Shown: positions 1 to 12,939 of the stretch, piece by piece | Layout: every line of letters begins with the position of its first letter | Numbering within the stretch: position 1 is the stretch's first letter | Source of the DNA: Apostichopus japonicus | Taxonomy: Eukaryota; Echinodermata; Holothuroidea; Aspidochirotida; Stichopodidae | Direction: 5' to 3' | Assembly (NCBI RefSeq): GCF_037975245.1 | Contig: NC_092571.1 | Span: 4,137,001 to 4,201,000, forward strand | DNA: 64,000 nucleotides | Notes under the pieces: model-generated | What the model was told of the DNA's origin: nothing | The model's input: only the letters and a program-made list of their open reading frames with translations | Database searches by the model: none | Position numbers and translations under genes: made by a program

Positions 1-396
1 TTATGCACAAGTACAAACACTATAGAAATAGCCCAATCGCTTCACATTACTAAAACACAATCACCTCATATTGCTAACAAACATTACTTTCGTTACCATT
101 CAAATAATAAGTGTTTGTCTTGTTCGCGAAGGACGTTAAAAGCCAACACAATAAAGTCTGTGCTTATAGATGTGAGAACGTCGTGTAGCCTTCACTCTAT
201 ACTAGACTTTTTGTTTCACTTATATAAAGGTCTATCGTGACAAAATATGCGGCATATGTGTTTTTTTGGTTTTTTTATCACGTGTCTACTATATCTAACT
301 ATTTACCAGCTGTCATCAAAATGGCCGGGTACAAAAAAAAAACCATATCTATTAGCAATGTTGTACAATCATAAATAAGTTATGAATATGTGGTTA
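1..396. other. Anonymous AT-rich flank
   Basis: No open reading frame with recognisable protein content, no tRNA-like boxes and no obvious tandem repeat. It is the sequence left of the TA dinucleotide at 397-398 where element 1 begins. Confidence 0.4.
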
Positions 397-398
397 TA

Positions 399-705
399 CA
401 CTGTAAAAAAAATACCGTAAATTTTACGGTAAAAAGACTGGCAGCAATTCTGCCAACAAATGCCTGTTAAATTTATGGTAATTATTTCAATCACTGTAAA
501 ATTGTTTACAGTTTTTAACCGTAAAAGTTACATTTTACCATAAAATTATTTACAGTTTACTGTTTTTTATTTACAGTGTACTGTAAACAATTTTACAATA
601 TTTGAAATGAACCCGTAAATGTAACAGGCATTTGTTGGCAGAATTGCTGCCAGTCTTTTTACTGTAAAATGCACCATAACTGTTTTTACTGTAAACTGAT
701 GGTTC
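399..705. repeat. Large hairpin at left end of element 1
   Basis: A near-palindrome: the segment with GACTGGCAGCAATTCTGCC (about 439-458) and the following ACAAATGCCTGTTAAAT recurs as its reverse complement at about 620-656. The two arms are separated by ACTGTAAA-type repeats, including TTTACAGT copies near 500-590. It could be the subterminal inverted repeat of element 1 or a separate foldback MITE. Confidence 0.7.
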
Positions 706-1559
706 AAATGAGTACATTATCATAATTTTTGTGTTTATTTGAACAATTTAGTTTATTTGAACAATACACTGAAGCATTCTGAAATGTCACTGTACAAATA
801 CACCATTCTCTACAGTACATATACCAAAGCATCAATAGTGTAAAATGGATCAAACCTTTAGCAGAATATTGAAGCAAAAAGGGGGCAATAGAACAATAAA
901 ACATTTTGACATCCAAATGAATGAAGTTCAAACACGAAACAACGAATCTTTTAAGTACTTGGAAATTAAAGTTCATTGCTTAGAAGCTGTGTGTATTATA
1001 ATCCTGCACTGCATTGGTGAAATGGAGGACTTTTGGATTAATAGAATGCCTTCTACTCTTCGCTGCTTGCGCCTTGTGGCCTCTGTCTGGGTTGATGGTG
1101 AACAGACATCTGAAAGTAACAGTAAAAGGTAACAGTAACAAAACTACTTAAAAACCAAGAAACTGATTCAAGCCGTGCAAACTTCTGTTGGCTTTGAATG
1201 GTTCCAACTTCTAATTCCCTGTATAAACTCCCGACTCACTTCTGCAAGCAAAGAGAGCAGTGCACTGGTGAAGAGATGAAACAAAAGCTTACACACCTAA
1301 CACAATGTTTCATAAGGTCAAAAAGTTTTGTCTAAGAAACTCCAGGAGGCCTATGAAATTTGCTGCATAGCTCTATGCAATCAACCAATAGTTGACCTCA
1401 TTTTGAAGATTAACAACCAGAATACCAATTGGTTAAATGATTCCCTTGCCAGAATGTGAAGCAGCATTTACTTTGGAAACCAGATTTTGCGATATTCACC
1501 ATTTGATCTTTGTCTCCAGAACAACAGTATGGATCATCTTCTCACCTAGGGCAATCTAA

Positions 1560-2560
1560 ATACTATCTAGTTGACGTATTCGACACACTTCCATTTCTTG
1601 AGCTGTCCTGACTAAGAGGTATTTAGACTTTGACCTCTGCTGACCTTAAATGTTGATTGACCTCAATGATGTAAGGTAGGGATCATGTACTCACCAATGA
1701 CAATCTACATTACACTTTTTTTAACCAAGGTGTACTTCTAAAGATATATTTACAGGGTTTTCAAGACTGACCTCAAATGACATTTAACCTTCACGAAAAA
1801 CAATTGGGATCATCTACTCTTCAAGTGCAACCTACATATCATGTGGGAAGCTTAACCAACTTTCAATTCTGAATATACAGTGTTTACAACTTTTGCAGAC
1901 TTTGATCTCTGTAGATCTCAAATGACCTTTGACCTCCATAAAAAAGAATAGGATCATCTACTTAGTACCAAGATCAACCTACAAACAAAATTAAACCAGC
2001 TTTCTCTTTTTTAGATATCCTGTTTACAAGATTTTCAGACTCCTGTTGACCTGCATTGTGGTTTTGATGATGTTACATACATAATCTTATATGAATGTGA
2101 CATACTGTAGGTATATCCGGATGAACTTCAATCTAAATAGTACAGCAAAAGGCATTGAGATGTGAGAAACAATATTGGAAATGGCAGCTGATAACGGAAA
2201 TGGACACTTATAGTTTTCTTGTACTCAGCATGATACATCACATAATATATTGTGTGTTTTCAAAGTTGACCCCTGTTGACCTCAGCTTACTTTTGATCAA
2301 TACCAGAGACAACATGGTTCTTAGGCTACCCAATGTGGTACACCTATATACCAAATATGAGATCAATCCAAGCTACGCTTCTTGAGATATGTTTGCAAGT
2401 TTCCACAATTTGACCCCTTGTAACCCCAAATGACCTTTGATTTCCACCAAAAGTAATAGGATTCTTGTGCTTAATGTGGTCCACCTACACACCAAATATG
2501 AGATATGCTTTCTTTTTAAGATATCGTGTTTACAAGCTGGGCTTCACAAATGCACTTACA
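1560..2560. repeat. Degenerate TGACCT-rich repeats, block 1
   Basis: Several diverged copies of a unit of roughly 150-190 bp that runs: fragment like TTTTCAGACTTTGACCTC, TGTTGACCTCAAATGACC, TTTGACCTCC, then an A-rich stretch, ATAGGATCATCTACTC, 'caacctacataccaaatatg', then 'gagatatcctgtttacaag'. Copies are visible near 1590-1680, 1750-1900, 1900-2060, 2250-2400 and 2400-2540. The block lies inside element 1, downstream of its gene. Confidence 0.7.
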
Positions 2561-3354
2561 CATGCGCACACACACATACGCCATCACATATGCAAAGGTA
2601 ACGATTATCATTGAAACCAAAAAGAATATGGTTCTTGTACTCATTAAGAGCAATGCACATATATTGCCACATTAGAATTTCAAGCAATGTTTACTTTTTG
2701 AGTTATCATGTTTACAAGGAAGTGTCACATACACATGAACACACCATCACATAGATTCCTTTGTCTTTTAGCAAGAAATCAAAAGTGCAGAAATTAGGTG
2801 CAAGTGTAGAAAAAAAAGTGGGCCAAAATGCAAAAACAAGAAAATTTGCTACCCTTAGCTTTCTCTCTCATACGAAAAGAGTAGCACATGTTTTTTTGCC
2901 ACTGTTTGGGCCAAATTAATGCTCTTTTGGTATTAATTCAAGAAATGTTAGAATCAGGTTTTAGACTTTAAGTGAGTAGATTTTATAGGCACTTGCAATT
3001 TTAGATGATTTGTAGTCATGTAAACATGGCTCACTGCCTTTTATAATTGGTCGTTTTAAAATTTTCATTCATGCAGCTTTCCTGGGTGATGCCTGTAGAG
3101 GCTCTTCAAACAAGTTTGTCAAACTTGGTCGATTTTGAGATACTGTGCTTTAAATTTGTCACATTTTGATATCTTTTTGACATCTACGAAGAACATAGGC
3201 CTATAGAACTTAAAGCAGTACATCCACATACTGTAGCAGATTAAAATCCTACTGACCACAAGTACTTAATGTCATTCATCCACATACCACATTTGATAAT
3301 GTCTAAGATACCCATCATGAGACAGTCTTATAATAATCTGAACATGGACATATA

Positions 3355-6300
3355 CTACAAAAGGGAAAAAGAATACCTATGTATGAAGTCTATTGTTGCA
3401 GCCGTTCCTGCACTATACTGTATTCCAAAAATGTAAAATGATGCAAACAGCATTGCAAGTCCACCGATGAAACTAGCACAGTTGCTCACCACCTGCCCAT
3501 CAATAGCCAGCATGTATCGTTCTGCATGGAGTATTGTCTCCTAGGATAAAAAAAAATATGGAGATTTGGCATCAGAAGTAATTAGGTCAGTTTCACAACA
3601 CCAGTAAAACTCTAAGCATTAGATATGTTTTTCTGGTATTTGAAAAACGGCCTTAGTAACCAGATTTGCATATTTAATAATATTTTGCAAATTAATGAGT
3701 GAAATACAAGTCATGTTTTTAAAAATTGTGAAACTGTGTTTTTAAATTTTGAAACATTATGGCCACTGCAGCACATGCAGCATTTTCAGGTTTACTGTAC
3801 TGTCCCTTTAAGCATGAAGCAAGAAGTTCATACTTGGAGAATAAAATAGTGGACCTCTGTAGCCCCCAGTCAAAATGAATCATTGTCACATGATGTATGG
3901 AAGTAGGATTAAATATCTTTCCCTACACAGAAAACCTCACTCTGACTTGTCCTTTCATGGGTATTATTATACCAGGTTTGACCCATGAATTGCTTGCAGG
4001 AAATCAGTCCAGCCTTCGGTAACATTCGTCCTGCATTCACATTTTATACTGGCAATTAACACACCAAGTTTGAACCAAAACGCAAACAATAGCAACTCAG
4101 CTACATTTGGAATATTTTCAGCTTCACAATATTAAGCTATCATTTGTAAAAAAAAAAACCTTTGAACTCTGGGGACCTCAATTGAGCTTTCACCTGCATG
4201 AACCAGAGTGAAGACCCTGCATGTGGTTACTTGCTCTGAAGAAATCAGATAATCATGGCTCCCAGAGACCTCTTGCCAAAGTATGCTACAAAAGGCCCTA
4301 GAGATTCACTGCACTGATTTGGCAGCAGTGACATTTCAGAAAACCAGGCCAATGTAGCATTTTAGCCAGTATAGTGTCCCTTTCTTCTTTCTGCAGCATA
4401 GCGCACATTCTGCCACTTAAGCAAAACCAGCATTTTGGGGCCACTATAGTGTCCCAGTCAATAAAGCCCCAGTCAAATCAGATAAAACTTTCTTATCTGT
4501 GAAGAGAGACCTTGCTAGGAGTGAACCACTGAATTTCCTCATTTTAAGAACCTGACCTACAGTAATGTGAAACAATATGCTCAGTGCATTTGTTTTTTCT
4601 TTTATTTACTGAAATATCAAGAAGCATATGACCATTAAGGTTCACCTGAGTGCCATTCTCTCCATGATAATAGTGACAATTTGAGTATTAAAGCTGTCTT
4701 GAACTGTTATTCCAAATATTCTTCTTGTAACTTAATCATTGCCACCTGCTTCAAGAGCATTCACTTCAGTCATAACCTAGCTACAAGCACTATGCAGTTA
4801 AAAAACCTAGGAATTGCTTTGAAATTGTGTAAATAGTTTACTCATTAATAGACAAATCTAGCATGCAAACATGACCTCCCCTGACCCTCTGGTTCTGGAG
4901 AAGTCATTTTTTTTTAGGTTTTCAAATTTTTACCTTTGCTGACCACACATTACTTTTGACCTCCAGAACAAACAATAAGGTGCCTGTACTTATAATGGGG
5001 AAGCCACATGCCAAATATAGGATCTGCTGTCGTAACCAAGGTCGACATTGATACATACACACAAACACACATACTTATGCTAAATCTGGAAAAGAGGACT
5101 TTCAGCATAAAGAATAATGTAACATAAAGTAAGTAGGTACTGTATGTACTTACCACAAGATATTAAAACAGGTGTGGAGTCTGTGGAGGGCACCAACTGA
5201 AGCTTCCCCTCAGCATCAGCCTTTGTAGCTGTAGTCTGAAAATTTGAAGTCAACACATTTACAAATCAACTCCACCATTCCTTTGACATTCAGAAGTTTA
5301 ACAGCAATTAAATAAAATCAATGTGTGGGGAATTTTTCATACAGTGTAGGTCACATATGTGAAAAGAATTCTGAATGATCCTTATTATAATGAAGTGATT
5401 GAAATAGTTGCAACATGTATCTGGAAACCCCATTAGTGGTATCAACTATGTACAATTCAATGCTCTTTAATATGCAAAGACAGTGGCCAGTGTGCCTATA
5501 GACATAGTAAACTGCAGTGACACCCATTGATCACACAACCTGATCACATTTTTAACATTTTGATCTTTGGAGGCATCCACATGCTAAGATTAAGATCTGT
5601 CAATGTTACAATTCTTGTATATGGGCCTATAACAAAAAACAATATAAACCAAGTACTTTCTAAGACATATATGTACCAAGTATGATGGTGATATATCATG
5701 TTTACAAGGTTTATAGAATGGGACTTCAGCTGACCTCATATTACCTTTGACCTCCACCACAAACAATTGAAGACAAGTACTAAGGGGATGCACATACCAA
5801 AATTGACATTCACTGAAGCTTTACACTTGAGTTAGTTCATTTGAAAGGTTTTTAGGATTCCTTTTTTAACCTTTTACCTCTCCAAAAAACAAAACTGGCC
5901 CAAATTTTACTAAATGGTATCTACCTATCAAGTTTGAAGTTCATGAAAGCTGTACAAGGTGAGATAACATGTTTAAAAGGTTTTCAGATTTTTATATAAG
6001 TTGAACTCAAATGACCTTTGACCTCTACTAAAACCACTGAAATACCACATCGATCTTCACTGAAGCTTTTATTCTTGAGGAAGCTTATTTACATGGTTGT
6101 CATATTTTGACCACTGCGGGCCCCGAGTGACCTATTACCTCCCCCCAAAAGCAATGCCATCTGAGAATTTACTAAGGGGCATCTAATTACCAAGTATGAA
6201 CTTGATGCAAGGTGTACATGGTGGGATATGGTGTTTATGACCCAAGGCGGCTCGAACATTCACACACAAGCAGTCATGACTGCATAGATTCCTTTTGCCT

Positions 6301-8273
6301 TTTTGTGAAGTTCTCACTTTATACGTAAATAGTATTCCTGCTGTTATTACTTTCCCATGCAGGGGTTCTTAAAGATTTAAACTTACAAACTTATAAAATT
6401 TAAAGTATACCCTTTGGTAAATAACATGCATCTTTGGAAACTGTAACAGATTCCTAGTGAAAATGCAACATTATTTTTATCATGTACAGGTAGAATGTTC
6501 AGAAATTTGATGGTCCATTGCAAGTTCAGCTGTTAACATCAAAGCTATAACCCTCACAGAGAATGTCCATACATTTATGATCTTACCTATGATTGGCTGG
6601 TATTGTGTCGTGTAACCTTTCCTGCAATCTGCCAAGCAATCAACAGTTGCTTAATGCCAAAATTGCACTGAATGTTAAGGCAATGCACAGTATTCTTCTA
6701 TTCTATTTTACAGGGTGCTAATATCCATCTATTTGATACACTGACCAGTAATACATCGGCTTTAGCAAATTAGAAGATTAGGTAGCCTGCAATTCACTTT
6801 AAAGAAATTTGCTGACATAAACTACTTTGAAGTAATATTACATGTTCATCTACCATAGGCACATGGTTTTATTGAGCAATTACGAAGGTGTTGAGGATCT
6901 GAACAATTAATTGGATTAAATGCTAAACATACTGTGCCATGATAAGAGCTCTTTACTTTCTTCAGGACATTTGTAATATTGTGATAGTTTTAAACACATG
7001 TGTCAAAGCTAATTGAAGCATAGTATTGCGCAGAGATGGGTTAGTATATGAACAGCATCAAAACAATTTTAAAGTGTATTATTGCCAACTTACCTCAATT
7101 ACTAAAAATACCCCATCATGTTTTTCGAAAAAATAATCCATGACCATGAGGATCAGTCCAGGATCATCAGGTGTTTCATTCCCAAGCACTCCTTCAGCTC
7201 TCTTGATGCTAGCGAGTGTAGGTAACAGCTCTTTCTTGGGAGTGAAAAAGAAGACGTGTTGGGGGCTGGAAAAACCTGGAGTTTGGAGGAGCAGAGTGGC
7301 TTACAGAATTGAATGAGAGGTTATCAAATATCGCCAGAGGTCCCAGGGAAACATCTGGCTAGCCTAGTACTAGCAGTAGTACTGTATAGGGCATAGGCTA
7401 CTTAAACTGACAGGTCTACTTAGGCCTCTTCTACTTCTAAGTTCTAGCTAGCCTAGGCCTAGGAGTCATTCTGCATCGCCGAGAGCATTTGCCTGGGTAA
7501 AGGAATTGCGAAGTAGCCTAACAGTAACAGTCAGTTTTTTGGCTAAAATGCACGAAGTTGGTGACCACCATCATACTAATTCCTGGGTAGTGTTGGTCAC
7601 AACTAACGTTTAGCTACGCCTATATTGAGTAGCGTAGGCCTAACGAAAACGTAGGCCTAGCTTAGGCCTACTGATTAGTGTAACCATGGAGCTATAATAG
7701 CTCCATGGTGTAACCGACCTCTAACTCACTTGAAATGTCGTCCAAAACGTTGGCAATGTAGATTTTGTTTTACCACTCCTGATTTTTTTCTACTATGCCT
7801 TAGCTAGCTTTAAACTAAACTGATAACTGATACTGAATGTTTTATGTTACCGTTACATTAATGCTTAGGTTAGGCCTTTAGATTAACCTGTTCTACACGG
7901 TGATAGGCTACCGACATACGGGATTCAACAACAGTGCCATTACGACCAATTAAACTGGGCCTAGACTTGTGGTGATTTAAGCAGTCTTCAAACGAATAGT
8001 CTTATGTTCACGTAAATAATATTGCCTATCTGAGTAGTTCTCGCAACAAATCATACACACAAAGCGACTTCAGAAAGCTGTTAAATTCTCACCTCTTCCC
8101 GCTTGCAAAAGTATTACTAGTAGCCCTTGTGGATCGTGTAATACATCAACGTGTACCATGTACAGTACAGTTCCCGATATCGACGTTACACATCTTGTTA
8201 GAGAAGAATGTGAAACAGGTGTCAGACGATACTTGTTCACTTGATAGTCCAATGAAAAAGCGCACAGGGTCAT
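3355..8273 (-). CDS. Element 1 cargo gene, four exons (SAMD3-like C-terminal region)
   Basis: Minus-strand exons bounded by good splice sites: 8273-8093 (ATG at 8273, donor AG|GTGAGA), 7275-7094 (donor GAG|GTAAGT), 5235-5154 (donor GTG|GTAAGT) and 3540-3355 (acceptor CCTAG, stop TAG). Exons 1-2 join at phase 1 and 2-3 at phase 0, with no stops. Protein hallmarks: HVDVLHDPQGLLVILLQAGR in exon 1, PQHVFFFTPKKELLPTLASI and LILMVMDYFFEKHDGVFLVI in exon 2, GKLQLVPSTDSTPVLISCG in exon 3, AERYMLAIDGQVVSNCASFI and FASFYIFGIQYSAGTAATID in exon 4. From exon 3 to exon 4 the phase does not carry through, so a small exon is missing or one base has been lost. The C-terminal pattern (hydrophobic strand, FxxFYxFxIxY, then DFIHR) resembles the end of multicopy 'SAMD3-like' uncharacterised proteins and the element 3 gene. 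No catalytic motif is seen; function unknown. Confidence 0.5.
4860..6250. repeat. Degenerate TGACCT-rich repeats, block 2
   Basis: The same diverged family as at 1560-2560, with copies near 4870-5070, 5690-5810, 5850-5990, 6000-6110 and 6110-6240. Each copy carries tandem TGACCT half-sites such as GACCTTTGACCTCC, followed by a conserved tail that mentions GATATCATGTTTACAAGG. The block sits in introns of the element 1 gene, so the unit has been amplified in several places within the element. Confidence 0.7.
7684..7708. repeat. 25-bp near-perfect palindrome
   Basis: CCATGGAGCTAT and its exact reverse complement ATAGCTCCATGG are separated by one base. The palindrome sits in the first intron of the element 1 gene. 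Possible protein-binding site or chance foldback; nothing further can be said. Confidence 0.8.
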
Positions 8274-8483
8274 ACTGCAATGGGCATGCGCTAATCTGTA
8301 CGCCGGGAGCGGCCATATGAAGCAATATACAGTTTCTACTGTTACGATCGCGAAGTTACAGTAGTAGCGCGCGCTAAAAATGGTCGAACTAACAGGCGCT
8401 TATTGTAATTGTCGGGAACAGCGTTTTGCTGTAACATTCTACAGTAAAATACTGTAAAAGACGCCGTTATTTTTTACAGTGTA

Positions 8484-9716
8484 TGTTAATAAATTGTATT
8501 TATATAATGTTGATATTCTATTGATTTCCTAAAAACGAATGTCAGAGTCCTATATGAATGAACTGTTATACTCTTATGATTTAGGAAATGAAAGTTGTAA
8601 TAGCTAAAGTGTGCAAACTTTTCCAGCAGTGTGTTCAGTCTCGTTCTTGTCTTTACTGCAGCAGATTGTTGATAAACTTCGAATCTCTCCTGAAGCACGA
8701 CTATCCATCCTTATGAGAAATTTTACTCCATGAGAAATACACGATTGTTTGACTATGTAAAAAGTGAAAGTTGGCAGATGCTAAATTCATTTGGTTAAGA
8801 CATCTATAAAGTGGCTATGATCATTTCGGGACATCCTAAACAAAAATAGCACTGTTTTATCTGTAAAATTGAAATATATAGGTAATGTAAAATTGTAATG
8901 TAAGGAAGGTATCCGTAAGTTTCCACATTTCATGAACGGTATATATATGCTTAAATAAAATTAAAAAATTGTGATTGGGGAATAAGTACACAGAAAATAG
9001 TTTGGGAATATGTATTTCATGCCTCTTTATGACCCTTTAAACACTTCATTTTTCTCAAACACACACGATATACCTACACAATTCGATACTTCAATAATCC
9101 CACAGTGTGAAGTTAACGCAAATATTCGACTTTTCGAACATTTTAGAGATATTTGGAAACATATTCCGCTTGTCTCCTATTATTACATGAAGCAAAATCG
9201 ATAAGCCTTCCGCCGGCAAGTCTATGTTTTGTAGTAACATTTGACGACGCAATGGGGATTTGATCCCGCCAGATCGTTGTGTGGAAGCGTGCACATACTC
9301 AGGATCAGACCCCGCAAAGGCAATCAAGATTGCAGTGTGGGCGCTCGGGGTATCAAGCGACTCGAATTCTCCGGTTACTTGATGTCATTATGTAGGTCGT
9401 GCTGCATGTGCTCCTAATGTTTGATATTAGGCGTGTAAGTTTAGCATACATGAATAGTTTCAGTCTGGCGTTCATTAACTTATATAGACACGTATATGTC
9501 CATAAGTGCTTCAACTTGAAGACACTGAAGTTACTCACGTTCGAATACATTGCGTATGGCACCATGTGTGTTATTTTACAACCAGTTCATCTACCCACTC
9601 CAAAGAAATGTCCCTATTTTCCTAACTCAATGTTGATTCTCGATAGGGCGATGGCTATTCGCTTTCTGCCGAGATATATGATGGCGAAACTTCGCCCGCT
9701 CCGTTCTGTTTACTGC

Positions 9717-9780
<64 letters not shown>

Positions 9781-11944
9781 CATCACACCGCGAGTGTGCG
9801 GGTTTGAATGCGTACAGACCAAAACACTTACTATGGATTGTAAACCTTTCCGTCTTTGCGTATTCTTTCGTTCGTTGTTGATCCACCTTGCGGTCTCAAA
9901 ATATGTGAAAGTGACTTGGGTCAGCTTAACTACCTCTATGGGGAAAAACAGGAATAGATCCTCATTGTGTTCTCAAATGTGGATAATGTCGTACAGCCGC
10001 CTCCCCCCCCCCCCCCCCCGCCCAATATACACACATCACTACCATAAGTCCATAACAACGAAACATCGGTTGGTTCATTTCACACAGTCACTCTCTTGCA
10101 CTGTATCTGCATCTGATATGTTTATAGTCACTGCCACAGCACTGCATGTATGAGGAACTCATTAAGCAGGTAAATTATCAAGCTACAAATCATGCAGTGA
10201 GATCTAGGGTTAAATTGTGGAAGTATATGTCCAACTTATTATGTGGAGATAATATTTTAAAAGTTTTTATTGTGATAACCTTTTAGCTGTTATAATCTGT
10301 ACCACCAATTGACATGCCTATACCAAGTATGATTAGATAATCAGTGGCCTGGTTTATTCAACCAAGTCAACTCAAGAATCCCTTACAGTGGGCAAAAAGA
10401 GGAAATAGACCACTGACCGTTTGCCTCCACGAAGATCTGCCACGCCATAGTCAACCTTATCTCTTCATTTTCCCCAATATATTTTTTAATTTTTTAATTC
10501 CAGTTTTATTTATGAATAAAAATTAGCTAATTATGTTAATTGATTATGTTAAGGGAGTGACTCATTTTATGCAATGTTATTCCTTTGTTTTTACAACCTT
10601 TGTTTCATGGACACTGAACACTGGTTTGTGGCCTAAACGCAACTGTTTGAAATATTTTGTCTTCTTTGAAATTATTCAAAAGAAATATGTGGGTTTGTAT
10701 TTAGGGGTTAATTTATTAAGGCCCAAAATAAGAACTTTTGATGAACGCAACACTCCACATCATAGTTTGCAAATATTTGACAAGGTTTCCAGATTTATCA
10801 AAACTTCAAATGTGTGTATCTTGGAAACGGAAAGAGCATTTCGAACATTTTCAAAAGATTTTGAATGAGATTGTCACATGCACACAACAATTTTACTGAA
10901 AATGGGCAAATTGGCTAAATATCGGTATCTCTTTACAATATGTTAGAGTCACTGAAAATGACACATCAAAAAAATATTAAACCGAAATATTGTATGAAAT
11001 ATTCCTCAAAATTAATTTTTAAGAACATATTGTGCAATCAAAATGAGTACAGTTTGGATTTGACAAAGTCATCATTTATTTTGATAGAATTATCATACTT
11101 TTGTTATCAGGTACAGACTACACAGTAGCTGTTCCTTTTAATGTCTCATTCTTCCAAGCATGATTTCAGAAAAGCAAGATCCATTGACTGAGAGCTAACA
11201 GGGAAACTGAATTATCCCAAACCTTTATACCCAGTGGCATATTCAAGGGGGGGGGGGGAGGGGGGTACCGGGATGGTTTTTTTTGTGTAGAAATACAGAC
11301 TAATGATCATATGCGTAGGAATCAAATGTTTTCCAATGGCGAAATGGCTGTTCACATATACAGTGATTGTTCTGATATGTTCAAAGACATATTAGTGCTC
11401 TATTTTTGGTTTGATGTTACCTAAAACGTTAACTACGGTAATTTGTAGGACTTAGGCCCTTGGATCCACCAAATGCTACATTTTCAACACGTTTATGACA
11501 AGTGGGGAATATATATTTTAAGCCCATCCCTTGTACATTTCAGTATGCTAATATATGATATACGACATACATACGATATGATCTTTGCAGTATATCTACA
11601 TGCATCCTGCCGCCCTCCAACAACTTGCGATAAACATGGTTAAATTAGCGGGCATTAGGTCATTTTTTATTCTTTGCACAGTAACCAGCTTCAGGCTAAA
11701 AGATTTAGGGTTCGCGGTTAGGAAGTTAACTTGATTTTTATTGGGGGAGGGGGGGGGGTCATTTCAAAGTTTAGGTGTCAATATTGTGCAGTTGATGAAA
11801 GTTTAAATTACTTTTCATGGAAATGGTAGATTCAGTTATATATTTAGAACACTGCACCATGATGAGAATGTACATCTTTTAGGGGATCCAACTCTGACAC
11901 CTGTTCCAAATTCGGTCCCTTCACTTTATACTATACTACTTACC
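8484..11944. other. Anonymous intergenic sequence with simple repeats
   Basis: No convincing gene. It contains short unsupported reading frames, a TA microsatellite at 9720-9775, a poly-C run near 10003-10019 and a poly-G run near 11248-11264. I found no conserved protein motif on either strand. Confidence 0.5.
9720..9775. repeat. (TA)n microsatellite
   Basis: About 28 uninterrupted AT dinucleotides. Reading frames across it translate to alternating Ile-Tyr and are artefacts. Confidence 0.95.
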
Positions 11945-12076
11945 AGCTAGTCCTTGAGCAGGACCCTGCTTTCGGTATACATGTTACACAAACCTTCACT
12001 AAAGGCAAAGGCCTACCTGTATACGGTAAAGGTCTGTGCAATATACTGTAACCAGGGTCCTGCTCGAGGACTAGTT
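11945..12076. repeat. Small foldback
   Basis: The left arm CTAGTCCTTGAGCAGGACCC and the right arm GGGTCCTGCTCGAGGACTAG are inverted copies with one mismatch, separated by roughly 90 bases in which GGTATACATGTTAC is partly mirrored by ATATACTGTAACC. Consistent with a tiny foldback MITE or a structured RNA of about 130 nt. Confidence 0.7.
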
Positions 12077-12452
12077 AGTACATGTAGCTAGGCCAATAGT
12101 GGGCAGACCCAACCTAAGGTCCATATAGTTATGCATTTTTGATTTAAGTTTAATCAGCATATATAAGTTTGGTATTTTATTGAAGCTAAAAGTCTACTTA
12201 AAGGTAATTTTGTTTAAACATTTGATTTCCGACATTCCCGGCAGGTGCACGCAGCATTCGAAGGGCTCAATTAAATTAGTTGAAAAGTACAGTTTGTTTT
12301 TGCATGGATTTGGTCTAGACACTCGTTTTACTTGATTTCCGATATTCAAAGCATTTGTTGCAAATGTTCCCTTGTTGCATACTCCATGTCTCCCTCTCTC
12401 ACTCTCTCTCTCCCTCTCTCTATAAATGCTGAGCATATATAATAAAATTCCA

Positions 12453-12495
12453 CCTCACGACCGGTTTCGTCCTTTTGGGACTCATCAGGCGAAGG
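12453..12495 (-). ncRNA. Hammerhead ribozyme (left copy)
   Basis: On the minus strand: CTGATGAG, stem II TCC-CAAAA-GGA, CGAAAC, then CCGGTC. Every nucleotide of the conserved hammerhead core is present. Stem I is formed by CTTCGC upstream and GTGAGG downstream (with G-U pairs). Stem III is only ACC/GGU without a loop, a form known for hammerheads that act as dimers or in tandem transcripts. Cleavage would follow the C of GGTC. The right copy at 37021-37062 has the same core. Confidence 0.85.
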
Positions 12496-12553
12496 TAGGA
12501 ATCGAACCCAGGATCTTCGTGTCACGAACCGCAGTCCGTACCACTCGACCACA
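12494..12553 (-). other. tRNA-like segment (left copy)
   Basis: On the minus strand TGGTCGAGTGGTACGG resembles a tRNA A box and GGGTTCGATTCC a B box, with spacing typical of a tRNA without a long variable arm. The last bases overlap stem I of the hammerhead. It is not a functional tRNA: no matching acceptor stem is visible. It could be an internal RNA polymerase III promoter. Confidence 0.65.
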
Positions 12554-12939
12554 GTGATTCTACTGGCTCTGAATAACTGTCATTAAGGGCGTATTTACCC
12601 AAGTGTTCCTTCACAGCCGTTAAAGGAATGACATTAAGGTACCTGCAAAAACATAATTCCAAATTCGCACCGGAAAAGCATGGGCGTCCAAGGTTGGGGG
12701 GGGGGGGCGTGGGGGACGCTCTCCAGAGGCGCATTCAACTACGCCCTACCAAACTCAGTCGGGAGAAATTTGGAATCCCCCCCCCCCTCCACCAATACTC
12801 CCACTTTTTAAATGATGTGCTTGTCGCCGAGTCTCCTGCATAGAAAATCAAAACATTAAAGAAAGAACCAAAACCATATTCTCTCCTTGATCAAACTGAT
12901 AACCGTTTTGATATTATCTGTCAACTGCGCTTTGGTGTT

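Larger units (their letters stand above)
399..8481 (-). mobile_element. Element 1: 8.1 kb TIR element with cargo gene
   Basis: The left end reads CACTGTAAAAAAAATACCGT and the right end, reverse complemented, reads CACTGTAAAAAATAACGGCG; both are flanked by TA (397-398 and 8482-8483). The left subterminal 300 bp is filled with direct and inverted copies of the same ACTGTAAA/TTTACAGT motif, and the right end has further copies around 8420-8481. Inside is a four-exon minus-strand gene whose first exon lies next to the right end. The architecture matches elements 2-4 in this window. There is no recognisable transposase. The alternative is that the left hairpin (399-700) is an independent MITE that happens to share the end motif; no empty site is available to decide. 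Confidence 0.6.

Noticed and set aside
8129-8320. Plus-strand open frame opposite exon 1 of the element 1 gene
   Set aside because: Antisense shadow; the minus strand has the better donor site and continues in phase to the next exon.
10344-11128. Run of three open frames on the plus strand (10344-11128)
   Set aside because: AT-rich, different frames, no conserved motif, no splice pattern joining them.
12522-12843. Conserved open frames at 12522-12843 and their mirror images at 36675-36993
   Set aside because: Similarity arises because both lie in the same inverted spacer; frames are short, overlap on both strands and cross G runs of different length, so coding conservation is not supported.
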